Source: an uncultured Eubacteriales bacterium
Lineage (GTDB): Bacteria > Bacillota > Clostridia > Oscillospirales > CAG-272
Direction of reading: 5' to 3'
DNA: 64,000 nt
Assembly: GCA_934467415.1 (NCBI GenBank)
Contig: CAKSLQ010000011.1
Span: forward strand, 1 to 64,000
Shown here: positions 49,400 to 56,728 of the stretch, in pieces
Layout of the letters: each line of letters starts with the position of its first letter
Position numbering within the stretch: position 1 is the stretch's first letter
Position numbers and translations under genes: made by a program
Notes under the pieces: generated by a model
The model's input: the letters and a program-made list of their open reading frames with translations, nothing else
Told to the model about the DNA's origin: nothing
The model's database searches: none

Positions 49400-50635
49400 T
49401 TATTTTTTCTTCGCGTTCTTGGCCGCGACCTGTGCCTGCACCGAGATCGGCAGGCCGAACAGGTTGATGAACCCGGCGCTGTCCGCCTGGTTGTAGACGT
49501 GATCCTCGCCGAAGGTTGCGATCTCCTCGGAATAGAGCGACCAGTCGCTCCATGCGCCCGCCTTGATCATGTTGCCCTTGTAGAGCTTGATCTTAACCTT
49601 GCCGGTGACGTGCTCCTGCGTCTTGGTGACGAAGGCGGAGAGCGCCTCGCGCAGCGGCGTGTACCACTGCCCGTTGTAGACGAGGTCCGCAAAGGTGACG
49701 GCCAGCTCCTGCTTCTTGTGCATGGTCATCTTGTCGAGGCAGAGCGTCTCGAGGTAGTTGTGCGCGAAATAGAGGATCGCGCCGCCGGGTGTCTCGTACA
49801 CGCCGCGGCACTTCATGCCGACGAGGCGGTTCTCCACGATGTCGAGCAGGCCGATGCCGTTCGAGCCGCCGACCTCGTTGAGCGCGAGGATGATGTCCTT
49901 TGCGCTCATCGGCTTGCCGTCGAGCGCGACCGGCTTGCCCTCGACGAAGTCGAGCGTGATGTAGGTCGGCTTGTCGGGCGCGTCGATCGGGGAGACGCCC
50001 ATCTCGAGGAAGCCGGGCTTCTCGTAGAGCGGCTCACTCCCCGCATCCTCGAGGTCAAGCCCCTCGTGCGAGAGGTGCCACATGTTCTTATCCTTGGAGT
50101 AATTGGTCTCGCGGTTGATCTTCAGCGGGATGTTGTGCGCCTCGGCGTAGTCGATCTCCTCATCGCGGGACTTGATGTCCCACTCGCGCCAGGGCGCGAT
50201 GATCGGCATACCGGGTGCAAACGCCTTGATCGCCAGCTCGAAGCGCACCTGATCGTTGCCCTTGCCGGTGCAGCCGTGGCAGATGGCGTCCGCGCCCTCT
50301 TTGAGCGCAATCTCGGCAAGGCGCTTGCCGATGATCGGGCGCGCCAGCGACGTGCCGAGCATGTACTCCTCATACTTTGCGCCCGCCTGCACCGTCGGGA
50401 TGACGATGTCGTTGACGAACTCGTCGGTCAGATCCTCAACGTAGAGCTTGGACGCGCCGGTCTTCAGCGCCTTCTCCTCCAGCCCCTCCAGCTCGTCCGC
50501 CTGTCCGACGTTGCCCGAGACCGCGATGATCTCGCAGTTGTTGTAGTTCTCCTTCAGCCACGGAATGATGATGGACGTATCCAGACCGCCCGAGTAGGCG
50601 AGAACGACCTTTTTGATCTTGCTCTTATCAATCAT
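49400..50635 (-). CDS. argG: Argininosuccinate synthase
   Basis: 411 residues. It joins citrulline and aspartate using ATP. The N-terminal P-loop is KKVVLAYSGGLDTSIIIPWL; HGCTGKGNDQVRFE and NRETNYSKDKNMWHLSHEG are further signatures. Start ATG 50635 with GGAGGG upstream; the frame continues upstream over the promoter. First gene of argGH. Two ARG-box-like sites over its promoter indicate arginine-dependent repression by an ArgR-type protein. Confidence 0.97.
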   Translation of the reverse strand: MIDKSKIKKVVLAYSGGLDTSIIIPWLKENYNNCEIIAVSGNVGQADELEGLEEKALKTGASKLYVEDLTDEFVNDIVIPTVQAGAKYEEYMLGTSLARPIIGKRLAEIALKEGADAICHGCTGKGNDQVRFELAIKAFAPGMPIIAPWREWDIKSRDEEIDYAEAHNIPLKINRETNYSKDKNMWHLSHEGLDLEDAGSEPLYEKPGFLEMGVSPIDAPDKPTYITLDFVEGKPVALDGKPMSAKDIILALNEVGGSNGIGLLDIVENRLVGMKCRGVYETPGGAILYFAHNYLETLCLDKMTMHKKQELAVTFADLVYNGQWYTPLREALSAFVTKTQEHVTGKVKIKLYKGNMIKAGAWSDWSLYSEEIATFGEDHVYNQADSAGFINLFGLPISVQAQVAAKNAKKK

Positions 50636-50676
50636 GACTTTGCCCTCCGCATGTCGTGTTTTTGTTTGATGGACAC

Positions 50677-50705
50677 AGTATAGCACAGCTTGAATATAAA
50701 TGCAA
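50677..50705 (-). promoter_or_regulatory. Promoter of argGH
   Basis: TTGCAT (50700-50705), 17-bp spacer, TATACT (50677-50682) on the minus strand. Confidence 0.75.
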
Positions 50706-50725
50706 TACTTTTGCATAAATATTCT
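50691..50725. promoter_or_regulatory. Pair of ARG-box-like operators at argGH
   Basis: TGAATATAAATGCA (50691-50704) fits the core TGNATWWWWATNCA exactly; TGCATAAATATTCT (50712-50725) fits with one mismatch. Their starts are 21 bp apart, the known ArgR/AhrC spacing, and the first overlaps the -35 box. Confidence 0.65.
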
Positions 50726-50791
50726 TTATTTCAGCGAAACAACCAATAAATCCGTGTGTCGAATCGTTATTTATACGCCGAGAGAACAAAA

Positions 50792-50818
50792 AAGCACGGA
50801 AAATCCGTGCTTTTTTCT
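50792..50818 (-). terminator. Terminator of the first large SGNH gene
   Basis: AAGCACGGA-aaa-TCCGTGCTT flanked by A and T runs, 9 bp past the stop codon of the large secreted protein. Confidence 0.8.
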
Positions 50819-50825
50819 GCATAAA

Positions 50826-53552
50826 TCATTTGGAGAGCTTCGTAAGGGCAGTGTACACGTCCGCGATGCCGACGTCGCGCAGCCCGTGGTAATACGGCTG
50901 TGCCGCCGCATCGAGGCCGCCGCCTACCGCCGCCTTGCAGAGCAGCAGCGCGTCGGCGAGATCGACCCTGCCGTCCCGGTTCAGGTCGCCCGCAAGGATG
51001 CGGGTGAGCGTGACGCCGTCCGCCGTCTCGACCGTCACGCGGCCGGTGTTGCGGTACGCAGCATAGGTCTGCCCCTCGACCTTGCCGGGAGCGGTATAGT
51101 CCCGGAAGCTGCCCGAGACCGTCCCGGCCACATGGGCGCTGACGCTGCCGGTGAGGTAATTCTGCCCGGCAAAGCCGTTCATGCCGTTGGCCGCAACGGT
51201 CGCGCCCTTGCCGATCCGCACCGTCAGATTGCCGCCGTAGGTGGCAAACGGCGATGTGCCGAAGAGCCGGTAGTTGCCGCCGACGAAGAACATATACCTG
51301 CCGCCGTCCAGAATCACGGTCTGGTCGGCGCTGCTGCCCGCGCTCGCGGCGTCGTCGGCCGCGGTCTTGGCAAAGTCGCCTTCAAAGAGCAGGTTGCCGC
51401 AGAGCACATAGAAGTTGCCCGACGTCTTGACCATCTCAGTAAACTCTGCGTTGTTCCAGCCGAGCGCAAGGTAGGCGATGCCGGTATCGCGCCGCAGCGT
51501 CAGGTTGTCAAAGCGCGCGCCCGCGCCGAGGCGGATCATGTCGCCGGTGAGTGCCAGCGCCGCGTCCGTTCCCTCGCCGACGAAGGTCAGCGTGCCGCTG
51601 CCCAGCGGCGTGACAAACTTGGTGTAGGCCACCGTACCCATGATGTGAATCGTCGCTTCCCCGTCCGGGTCGACAAGGCCGAAAGCGACGGGCAGCGAGG
51701 AGATCGGGTCGGCCGCCGTACCTGCGCCCGCCAGTCTGCCCGCAGCGGAAACGTAGACGTCCGAGCGGTAGAAGTTTTCAACCTCGGTCACGCCGCCAAA
51801 GATGGCGTTGTAGACCGCGGCGGCGTAGAGCCTGTAGCCGTCCGCATCCGGGTGCAGCTTGTCGCCCGCGAAGAGCGCGTCGCTCACCGCGTCGGGCAGG
51901 AGCAGCGCATAGAGGTCGATGTAGGTGAATTTGCCCGGCACCGCGGCGGCAAGCGCGCGGGTGACGCGCGCCTGAATCGGTCGGATGACCGAGACCGCAC
52001 GGATGTCCGCCTCCTTGTTGGAGGTGTAGCGGTAAATGGCCGAGGTGGTGAACACGCGCGCCGTATCCGGCAGCGCGGCATAGTCGCGGAGCAGCGCCTC
52101 GTATTCGCGCTCGAAATGCGCGCGCTGGCCGATGGTACCGCCCGCAACGAGCGCATCGTTGGTGCCGAGCGCGACCAGCACATAGGCGCTGTCCGCCTCG
52201 GTGAGCGAGAGTACGCCCGCCAGCGTATCGCGGTGGCGGATCTGATTGTAGGGGAGCACCGTGGAAGCGCCCACGCCGAAGTTGGAGACGACAAGCTCCC
52301 TGCCTTCCTTTTCCGCGGTCTCCAGCACGCGCGCCGTGTAGGCATTGTGCGTCGGATCGGCTGCGCCCGTGCCCTCGGTGATGCTGTCGCCGACGAAGGA
52401 GATGCGCAGCGGTTCCGTGTAGGTCTGCACCTCGCCGTTGACCACGTCGAAGCGCTTGATTGTAAGACCCGATGCCGCGGGACAGGTCAGCGTCGCCTTC
52501 TTGTCCGTGCCGGGGTAGGCCTTGACCTGCGTGGCGTCCACCACCGTCCCGGCTGCAAAGGCCGCACCCGCGCCGACCGTCACATCAAAGTTGCCGCGCA
52601 GCACCTGCGTATAGCCCGTGGAGGTCTGGAACGCGCTGATCTCGCCGCCCGCAAAGCTGCCGCCCGTGATATTCACCGTGATGTCGCCGTCGAGCGCATA
52701 GCGGCTGCTGTCGGACGACGCCCAGACGGAGCAGTAACTTGCATAGGCTGCGACCTCGCCGAGCCGCCCCTGCGCGTAGATGGGCAGGTTGAAGCTGCCG
52801 CCGTTTATCGTGAGGGTCGCGTCATCGCAGAGCAGCGACATGCCGGAGAGGCTGAACGCATTTTCGTCCTTGTTGTTGCTTGCCGTGTCATAGCCGACCT
52901 TGCCGCCGAACGTGCCGCCGTTTACCGTGACGGTGAGCGGTGCGGTGATCGAGCCGACGAGGTTCTGCCGGTCGGCGCGGCGGTTGCCGCCCGCGAAGGT
53001 GGCAAATGTGCCGGCGTTTACCGTGATCGAATAGGGCAGCTCACAGCTGATCACCTTGCCGATGTGCAGATTGCCCGCGTCCTGCCGCATCTCGCCGGGC
53101 ATCGTATCCACGCCGCCGAAAAAGTCCAGCGTGCCGTCCGCGCTGAAATGCTCGCCGAACGTGATCGAGTTGAACCCGCCGAGGATCGCGCGGCGACCGC
53201 GCGCCGCGACGGGCAGATCGAGCGTGATCACGCCGTCGTCCGTATTTTTCGCAAACGAAAGATCGCCGTAAAGGATCAGGCTTCCGCCTTCGGCCGCATA
53301 GGTGACGTTCCCCGCCTCGGGCAGAGTCACATCCCCGCGCAAAGCGAGGCTGCCGAGGATGACGATACGGCCGTCGCCGCCGCCGAGCGCTTCGGCCGCC
53401 GCCGTAAGCGAACCGAGCGGGGACGCGGCGCTTGTGCCATCGCCGTCGCCGCCCTCCCGCACATACAAAGTCGTTTCCGCCGCGGCCGCGCCGCAGACCG
53501 TTCCGCACAGAAGTCCCATACAAAGCAAAGCAGAAAGCCAAAACTTACGCAT
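50826..53552 (-). CDS. Large secreted SGNH hydrolase with two beta-helix-type domains and dockerin-like tail (1)
   Basis: 908 residues. A signal peptide (1-26) is followed by beta-helix-type domain 1 (about 28-375; opens TLYVREGGDGDGTSAASPLG), then an SGNH esterase domain (about 380-590): S390 in VGDSITEG, G463 and N465 in LGTND, D564 and H567 in GDKLHPDA. A second beta-helix-type domain (about 598-850) opens DVYVSAAGRLAGAGTAADP. The C-terminus has a dockerin-like calcium loop DLNRDGRVDLAD and a degenerate second half. Predicted to deacetylate an extracellular glycan. GGAGG fixes the start at 53552. First of three adjacent paralogues. Confidence 0.8.
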   Translation of the reverse strand: MRKFWLSALLCMGLLCGTVCGAAAAETTLYVREGGDGDGTSAASPLGSLTAAAEALGGGDGRIVILGSLALRGDVTLPEAGNVTYAAEGGSLILYGDLSFAKNTDDGVITLDLPVAARGRRAILGGFNSITFGEHFSADGTLDFFGGVDTMPGEMRQDAGNLHIGKVISCELPYSITVNAGTFATFAGGNRRADRQNLVGSITAPLTVTVNGGTFGGKVGYDTASNNKDENAFSLSGMSLLCDDATLTINGGSFNLPIYAQGRLGEVAAYASYCSVWASSDSSRYALDGDITVNITGGSFAGGEISAFQTSTGYTQVLRGNFDVTVGAGAAFAAGTVVDATQVKAYPGTDKKATLTCPAASGLTIKRFDVVNGEVQTYTEPLRISFVGDSITEGTGAADPTHNAYTARVLETAEKEGRELVVSNFGVGASTVLPYNQIRHRDTLAGVLSLTEADSAYVLVALGTNDALVAGGTIGQRAHFEREYEALLRDYAALPDTARVFTTSAIYRYTSNKEADIRAVSVIRPIQARVTRALAAAVPGKFTYIDLYALLLPDAVSDALFAGDKLHPDADGYRLYAAAVYNAIFGGVTEVENFYRSDVYVSAAGRLAGAGTAADPISSLPVAFGLVDPDGEATIHIMGTVAYTKFVTPLGSGTLTFVGEGTDAALALTGDMIRLGAGARFDNLTLRRDTGIAYLALGWNNAEFTEMVKTSGNFYVLCGNLLFEGDFAKTAADDAASAGSSADQTVILDGGRYMFFVGGNYRLFGTSPFATYGGNLTVRIGKGATVAANGMNGFAGQNYLTGSVSAHVAGTVSGSFRDYTAPGKVEGQTYAAYRNTGRVTVETADGVTLTRILAGDLNRDGRVDLADALLLCKAAVGGGLDAAAQPYYHGLRDVGIADVYTALTKLSK

Positions 53553-53582
53553 CTGTTTTTCCTCCGAGATGATTTCGATTTC

Positions 53583-53611
53583 AGTATAGCGTTCTGTACA
53601 AAGCAAAGCAA
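53583..53611 (-). promoter_or_regulatory. Promoter of large SGNH gene 1
   Basis: TTGCTT (53606-53611), 17-bp spacer, TATACT (53583-53588). Confidence 0.65.
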
Positions 53612-53666
53612 GCGCTTTCTCCCATCAATCGGAAAATGTATACAAAGACCTGCTTTTTTCATATCA

Positions 53667-53696
53667 AAAAGGCTGCACCGAAGTGCAGCCTTTTGG
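53667..53696 (-). terminator. Terminator of large SGNH gene 2
   Basis: AAAAGGCTGCAC-cgaa-GTGCAGCCTTTT, 9 bp past the stop codon, T run on the minus strand. Confidence 0.8.
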
Positions 53697-53703
53697 TTCG
53701 GAT

Positions 53704-56553
53704 TTATGCGATTTTCTTCAGCATCCAGATGATGTCGCGCAGGGTGACCGTGCTTCTGCCGAAGTAATGCGCGCCGTCCGCCGCGGTGAAGCTGCTGTTC
53801 AGCAGCTTGGAGACCGCGATCAGCGCATCGCGTGCATTGAAGACGCCGTCGCCGTCGAAGTCGCCGACAACCCGGCGGGCAATGCTGCCCGCGCCGATCG
53901 TCTCGACCGTGATGCTGCCGGTATTCTTCGTGCAGTCAAAGGTCGTGCCGACAGGTCCTGTAATGGTCGCATAGTCGCACAGCGTGCCGGTGATCGGTGC
54001 GGCAGTCACCAGCTTGACGGAGCCGGTGAGGTAGTTTGCGCCGCAGGCGCCGCTCTGCCCGTCGGCCGACAGTGCAACCTGTGCGCCCGCGCCGATGTTG
54101 ATGGTCAGATTGCCGCCGTAGGTGCAGATCGGCGAAAAGCCTTTCCAGCGCCAGTTGCCGCCGATGATCCAGCGCCAGTTACCGCCGTTCACCGTCACCA
54201 CGGCATCCGCATCGCTGCTGCCTGCCGCGACGGTATCAAAGTTGCGCGTGTCGGGATTGGTCACGCTGTAGACCTCGCTGCCGCCGTAGACCGCATGGCC
54301 CGCAGCAAGCACGCCGACGACCGGCATGGTCACGCTGTCGGTGATCTCGACGTTGTGGTAGTTGCAGACGACGAACATCGCGCCCGCGCCGGTGTAGTTC
54401 AGCTTGAGATTGTCAATGCAGCCGTCCGTGCGGAAGCGGATCATCTTGGCGTTTTTGTCCAGTGCAAGCGTTGCACCGTCGCCGACGCCGACGAACCTGA
54501 TGCTCGCAAGATCGTCGGGCGCGGTCAGCCATGTGCTGACGGTCTGTGTGCCGATGACGCGCACCTCGGCGTCCGAGCCGGGACGCAGGCGCGCGATGGC
54601 GACCTCGATATAGCGGATGGGGTCATCCGCCGTGCCTGCGCCGTCGATGCGGCCCGTGTCCGAGACATAGACCGTATCGAGCGTGCTGAAGCCCTCAACC
54701 GCGGTCACGCCGCCGAAAATCGCATTGTAGATGGCGGGGGCATACACATTCCGATAGCCCTCCGCATGGGGATGCAGCATGTCGCCGGAGAGCAGCGCGC
54801 CCGCCGCGCCCTTGCTGTCCACCTGCATGGCCTCCGCAAAGGTCAGCGCGTAGAGGTCAACAAAGACGTACTTGTCGCTTGTCTTGGCCAGCGTCTCGGT
54901 GGCGCGGCGCTGCATAGCACGGACATTGACTGCGCCGAGCGCCGACTGGCGCTGTGACGGCTTCGTCTTTTCGTTGTCTTCATATTTTTTAATTGAGCGA
55001 TAGAGCGCGCTGGTGGTGAACACCTTCTTCGTGGTCGGAAGGTCGCCGTAGCCCTTGATGAAGGCGGTGTACATCTCTTCAAAGCGCGCATGCTGACCGT
55101 CGGTCACCATCGTGTTGTAGGCGTCGTTGGTGCCGAGGCCGATGATGAACCAGTCGGCGTCGCATTCCTCGCGCGTCAGCCGGAAGTTCAGCATGTCGTT
55201 GTACCAGATGTTGTTGGTCGGCATGACGGTGGAGCCGCCGATACCGTAGTTGCCGAGGATCGCCTCGCCGCCGTTCTTTTCAATCAGCGCAAGGAGCTGC
55301 GCCGGATACGACTTGGTCTCAAAATCCCATGCACCGCTGCCCGCGCCCGTGCCCTGCGTGATGCTGTCGCCGATGCAGGCGATGCGCAGCGGCTCGTCGT
55401 AGGTCTGCGCCGCGCCGTTGACCATGTCGAAGCGCTTGGGGGTGATGTTCATCGACGCGGGATAGACAAGCGTCGCCTTCTGATCCGCACCGGCATACGC
55501 CTTGACCTGCGTTGCGTCGATGACCGTGTCCGGCGCAAAGGTCGCGCCGTCCGTGATATGGACATTGAAATTGCCGCGCAGGACCTGCGTCAGCCCCGCG
55601 CCGGTCTGGTAGGCGCTGATCTCAAAGCTCTCAAAAGTACCGCCCGTGATATTCAGCGTGATGTCGCCGTCTATCGCGTAATACCTGCGGTCGGACATGG
55701 TGAGCGCCGAGCAGCCGCCCATGCGGGAGTTGCCGACGCCGCCGCGGCCGATGACATAGACCGGTGCGCGGAATGTGCCGCCCGTGATGGTGAGTGTGGC
55801 ATCGTCGGCGAGGATACCCATGCCGGAGACGCTGAATGCGTTTTCATTCTTGTTCAGCGAGGTCTGCGTAAAGGAGACGGCGCGCCCGAAGGTACCGCCG
55901 TTTATCGTGATTTCGATCGGCGCGGCGATCGAGCCGAGCAGGCAGCTGCCGTTTACGCGGCGGTTGCCGCCCGCAAAGACGCCGAAGTTGCCGTTGTCCA
56001 CCGTGATGGAATAGGGCAGCTCGGTGACGCACTTCGCGTTCAGCGTGCGGTTCTGCGCCGCATAGCTCGTGATATCCGCCGTGCCCTCCGGCGTGTCCAC
56101 GCCGCCGAAGAAGTCAACCGCGGTCGCCATCTCGCACTTCGCGGTGAAATGCAGGCTGTTGTAGCCGCCGAAGATGACCCGCTCGCCACTCGCCGTAATC
56201 GGCAGGTCGAGTGTGATCAGGTTGGCATTCGTGTTCTTGGCAAAGGTGAGGTCGGCCGCAAGGTTCAGGCGTCCGTTCCCCTCCGCCGTAAAGGTCAGAT
56301 CACCGCTCTGCTCCGGCACGGTGTATGCCGCGGAAAGCGTGACCGGCGAAAGGAAGACGACCGTGCCGCCCTCGCCGCCGAGCGCGGCAACCGCCGTGCC
56401 GAGCGAGCCTGTCGGGGATGCGGCACTTGCGCCGTCGCCCGTCCCGGCCGCCGAGACATAGACGGTGCGCTCCGCCGCCGCAGCCGTGCAGACAAGCGCA
56501 GCCGCCAGGCAGACCAGTGCGCAAAGAAGCAGAATCGATTTCATTTTTCGCAT
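53704..56553 (-). CDS. Large secreted SGNH hydrolase with two beta-helix-type domains and dockerin-like tail (2)
   Basis: 949 residues, same domain order as its neighbours. Opening motif TVYVSAAGTGDGASAASPTG, SGNH block I CIGDSITQGTGAG, block III LGTNDAYN, block V SGDMLHPHAEGY, second opening DTVYVSDTGRIDGAGTADDP, and the final loop DFDGDGVFNARD. All SGNH catalytic residues are kept. The ATG at 56553 (GGAGG nine bases upstream) is preferred over a TTG two codons earlier. It has its own promoter and terminator, so the three paralogues are separate transcription units. Confidence 0.8.
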   Translation of the reverse strand: MRKMKSILLLCALVCLAAALVCTAAAAERTVYVSAAGTGDGASAASPTGSLGTAVAALGGEGGTVVFLSPVTLSAAYTVPEQSGDLTFTAEGNGRLNLAADLTFAKNTNANLITLDLPITASGERVIFGGYNSLHFTAKCEMATAVDFFGGVDTPEGTADITSYAAQNRTLNAKCVTELPYSITVDNGNFGVFAGGNRRVNGSCLLGSIAAPIEITINGGTFGRAVSFTQTSLNKNENAFSVSGMGILADDATLTITGGTFRAPVYVIGRGGVGNSRMGGCSALTMSDRRYYAIDGDITLNITGGTFESFEISAYQTGAGLTQVLRGNFNVHITDGATFAPDTVIDATQVKAYAGADQKATLVYPASMNITPKRFDMVNGAAQTYDEPLRIACIGDSITQGTGAGSGAWDFETKSYPAQLLALIEKNGGEAILGNYGIGGSTVMPTNNIWYNDMLNFRLTREECDADWFIIGLGTNDAYNTMVTDGQHARFEEMYTAFIKGYGDLPTTKKVFTTSALYRSIKKYEDNEKTKPSQRQSALGAVNVRAMQRRATETLAKTSDKYVFVDLYALTFAEAMQVDSKGAAGALLSGDMLHPHAEGYRNVYAPAIYNAIFGGVTAVEGFSTLDTVYVSDTGRIDGAGTADDPIRYIEVAIARLRPGSDAEVRVIGTQTVSTWLTAPDDLASIRFVGVGDGATLALDKNAKMIRFRTDGCIDNLKLNYTGAGAMFVVCNYHNVEITDSVTMPVVGVLAAGHAVYGGSEVYSVTNPDTRNFDTVAAGSSDADAVVTVNGGNWRWIIGGNWRWKGFSPICTYGGNLTINIGAGAQVALSADGQSGACGANYLTGSVKLVTAAPITGTLCDYATITGPVGTTFDCTKNTGSITVETIGAGSIARRVVGDFDGDGVFNARDALIAVSKLLNSSFTAADGAHYFGRSTVTLRDIIWMLKKIA

Positions 56554-56586
56554 TTGCAAAGACCTCCGCTTTGATTTCTTATCTTT

Positions 56587-56615
56587 AGTTTAACATTTTG
56601 CCGCTCCGTCCGCAA
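56587..56615 (-). promoter_or_regulatory. Promoter of large SGNH gene 2
   Basis: TTGCGG (56610-56615), 17-bp spacer, TAAACT (56587-56592). Confidence 0.55.
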
Positions 56616-56684
56616 CAAAAAGCATGTGTAAAAGGCTATTCAAAGCACAGGAAAATGCGGATTTTATACACAAAAACGCCAAAA

Positions 56685-56711
56685 CAAAGGAGCCGGTAGC
56701 GGCTCCTTTGT
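56685..56711 (-). terminator. Terminator of large SGNH gene 3
   Basis: AAAGGAGCCG-gtag-CGGCTCCTTT, about 20 bp past the stop codon. Confidence 0.7.
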
Positions 56712-56728
56712 TGAAACTGTTCAATTTT

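Noticed and set aside
50700..53732. Open frame of about 1000 codons on the plus strand
   Set aside because: It is antisense to the first large SGNH gene. Its product is Arg/Ala/Val-rich without motifs, and the minus-strand gene has a signal peptide, ribosome site and clear domains. Long antisense frames are expected in GC-rich DNA.
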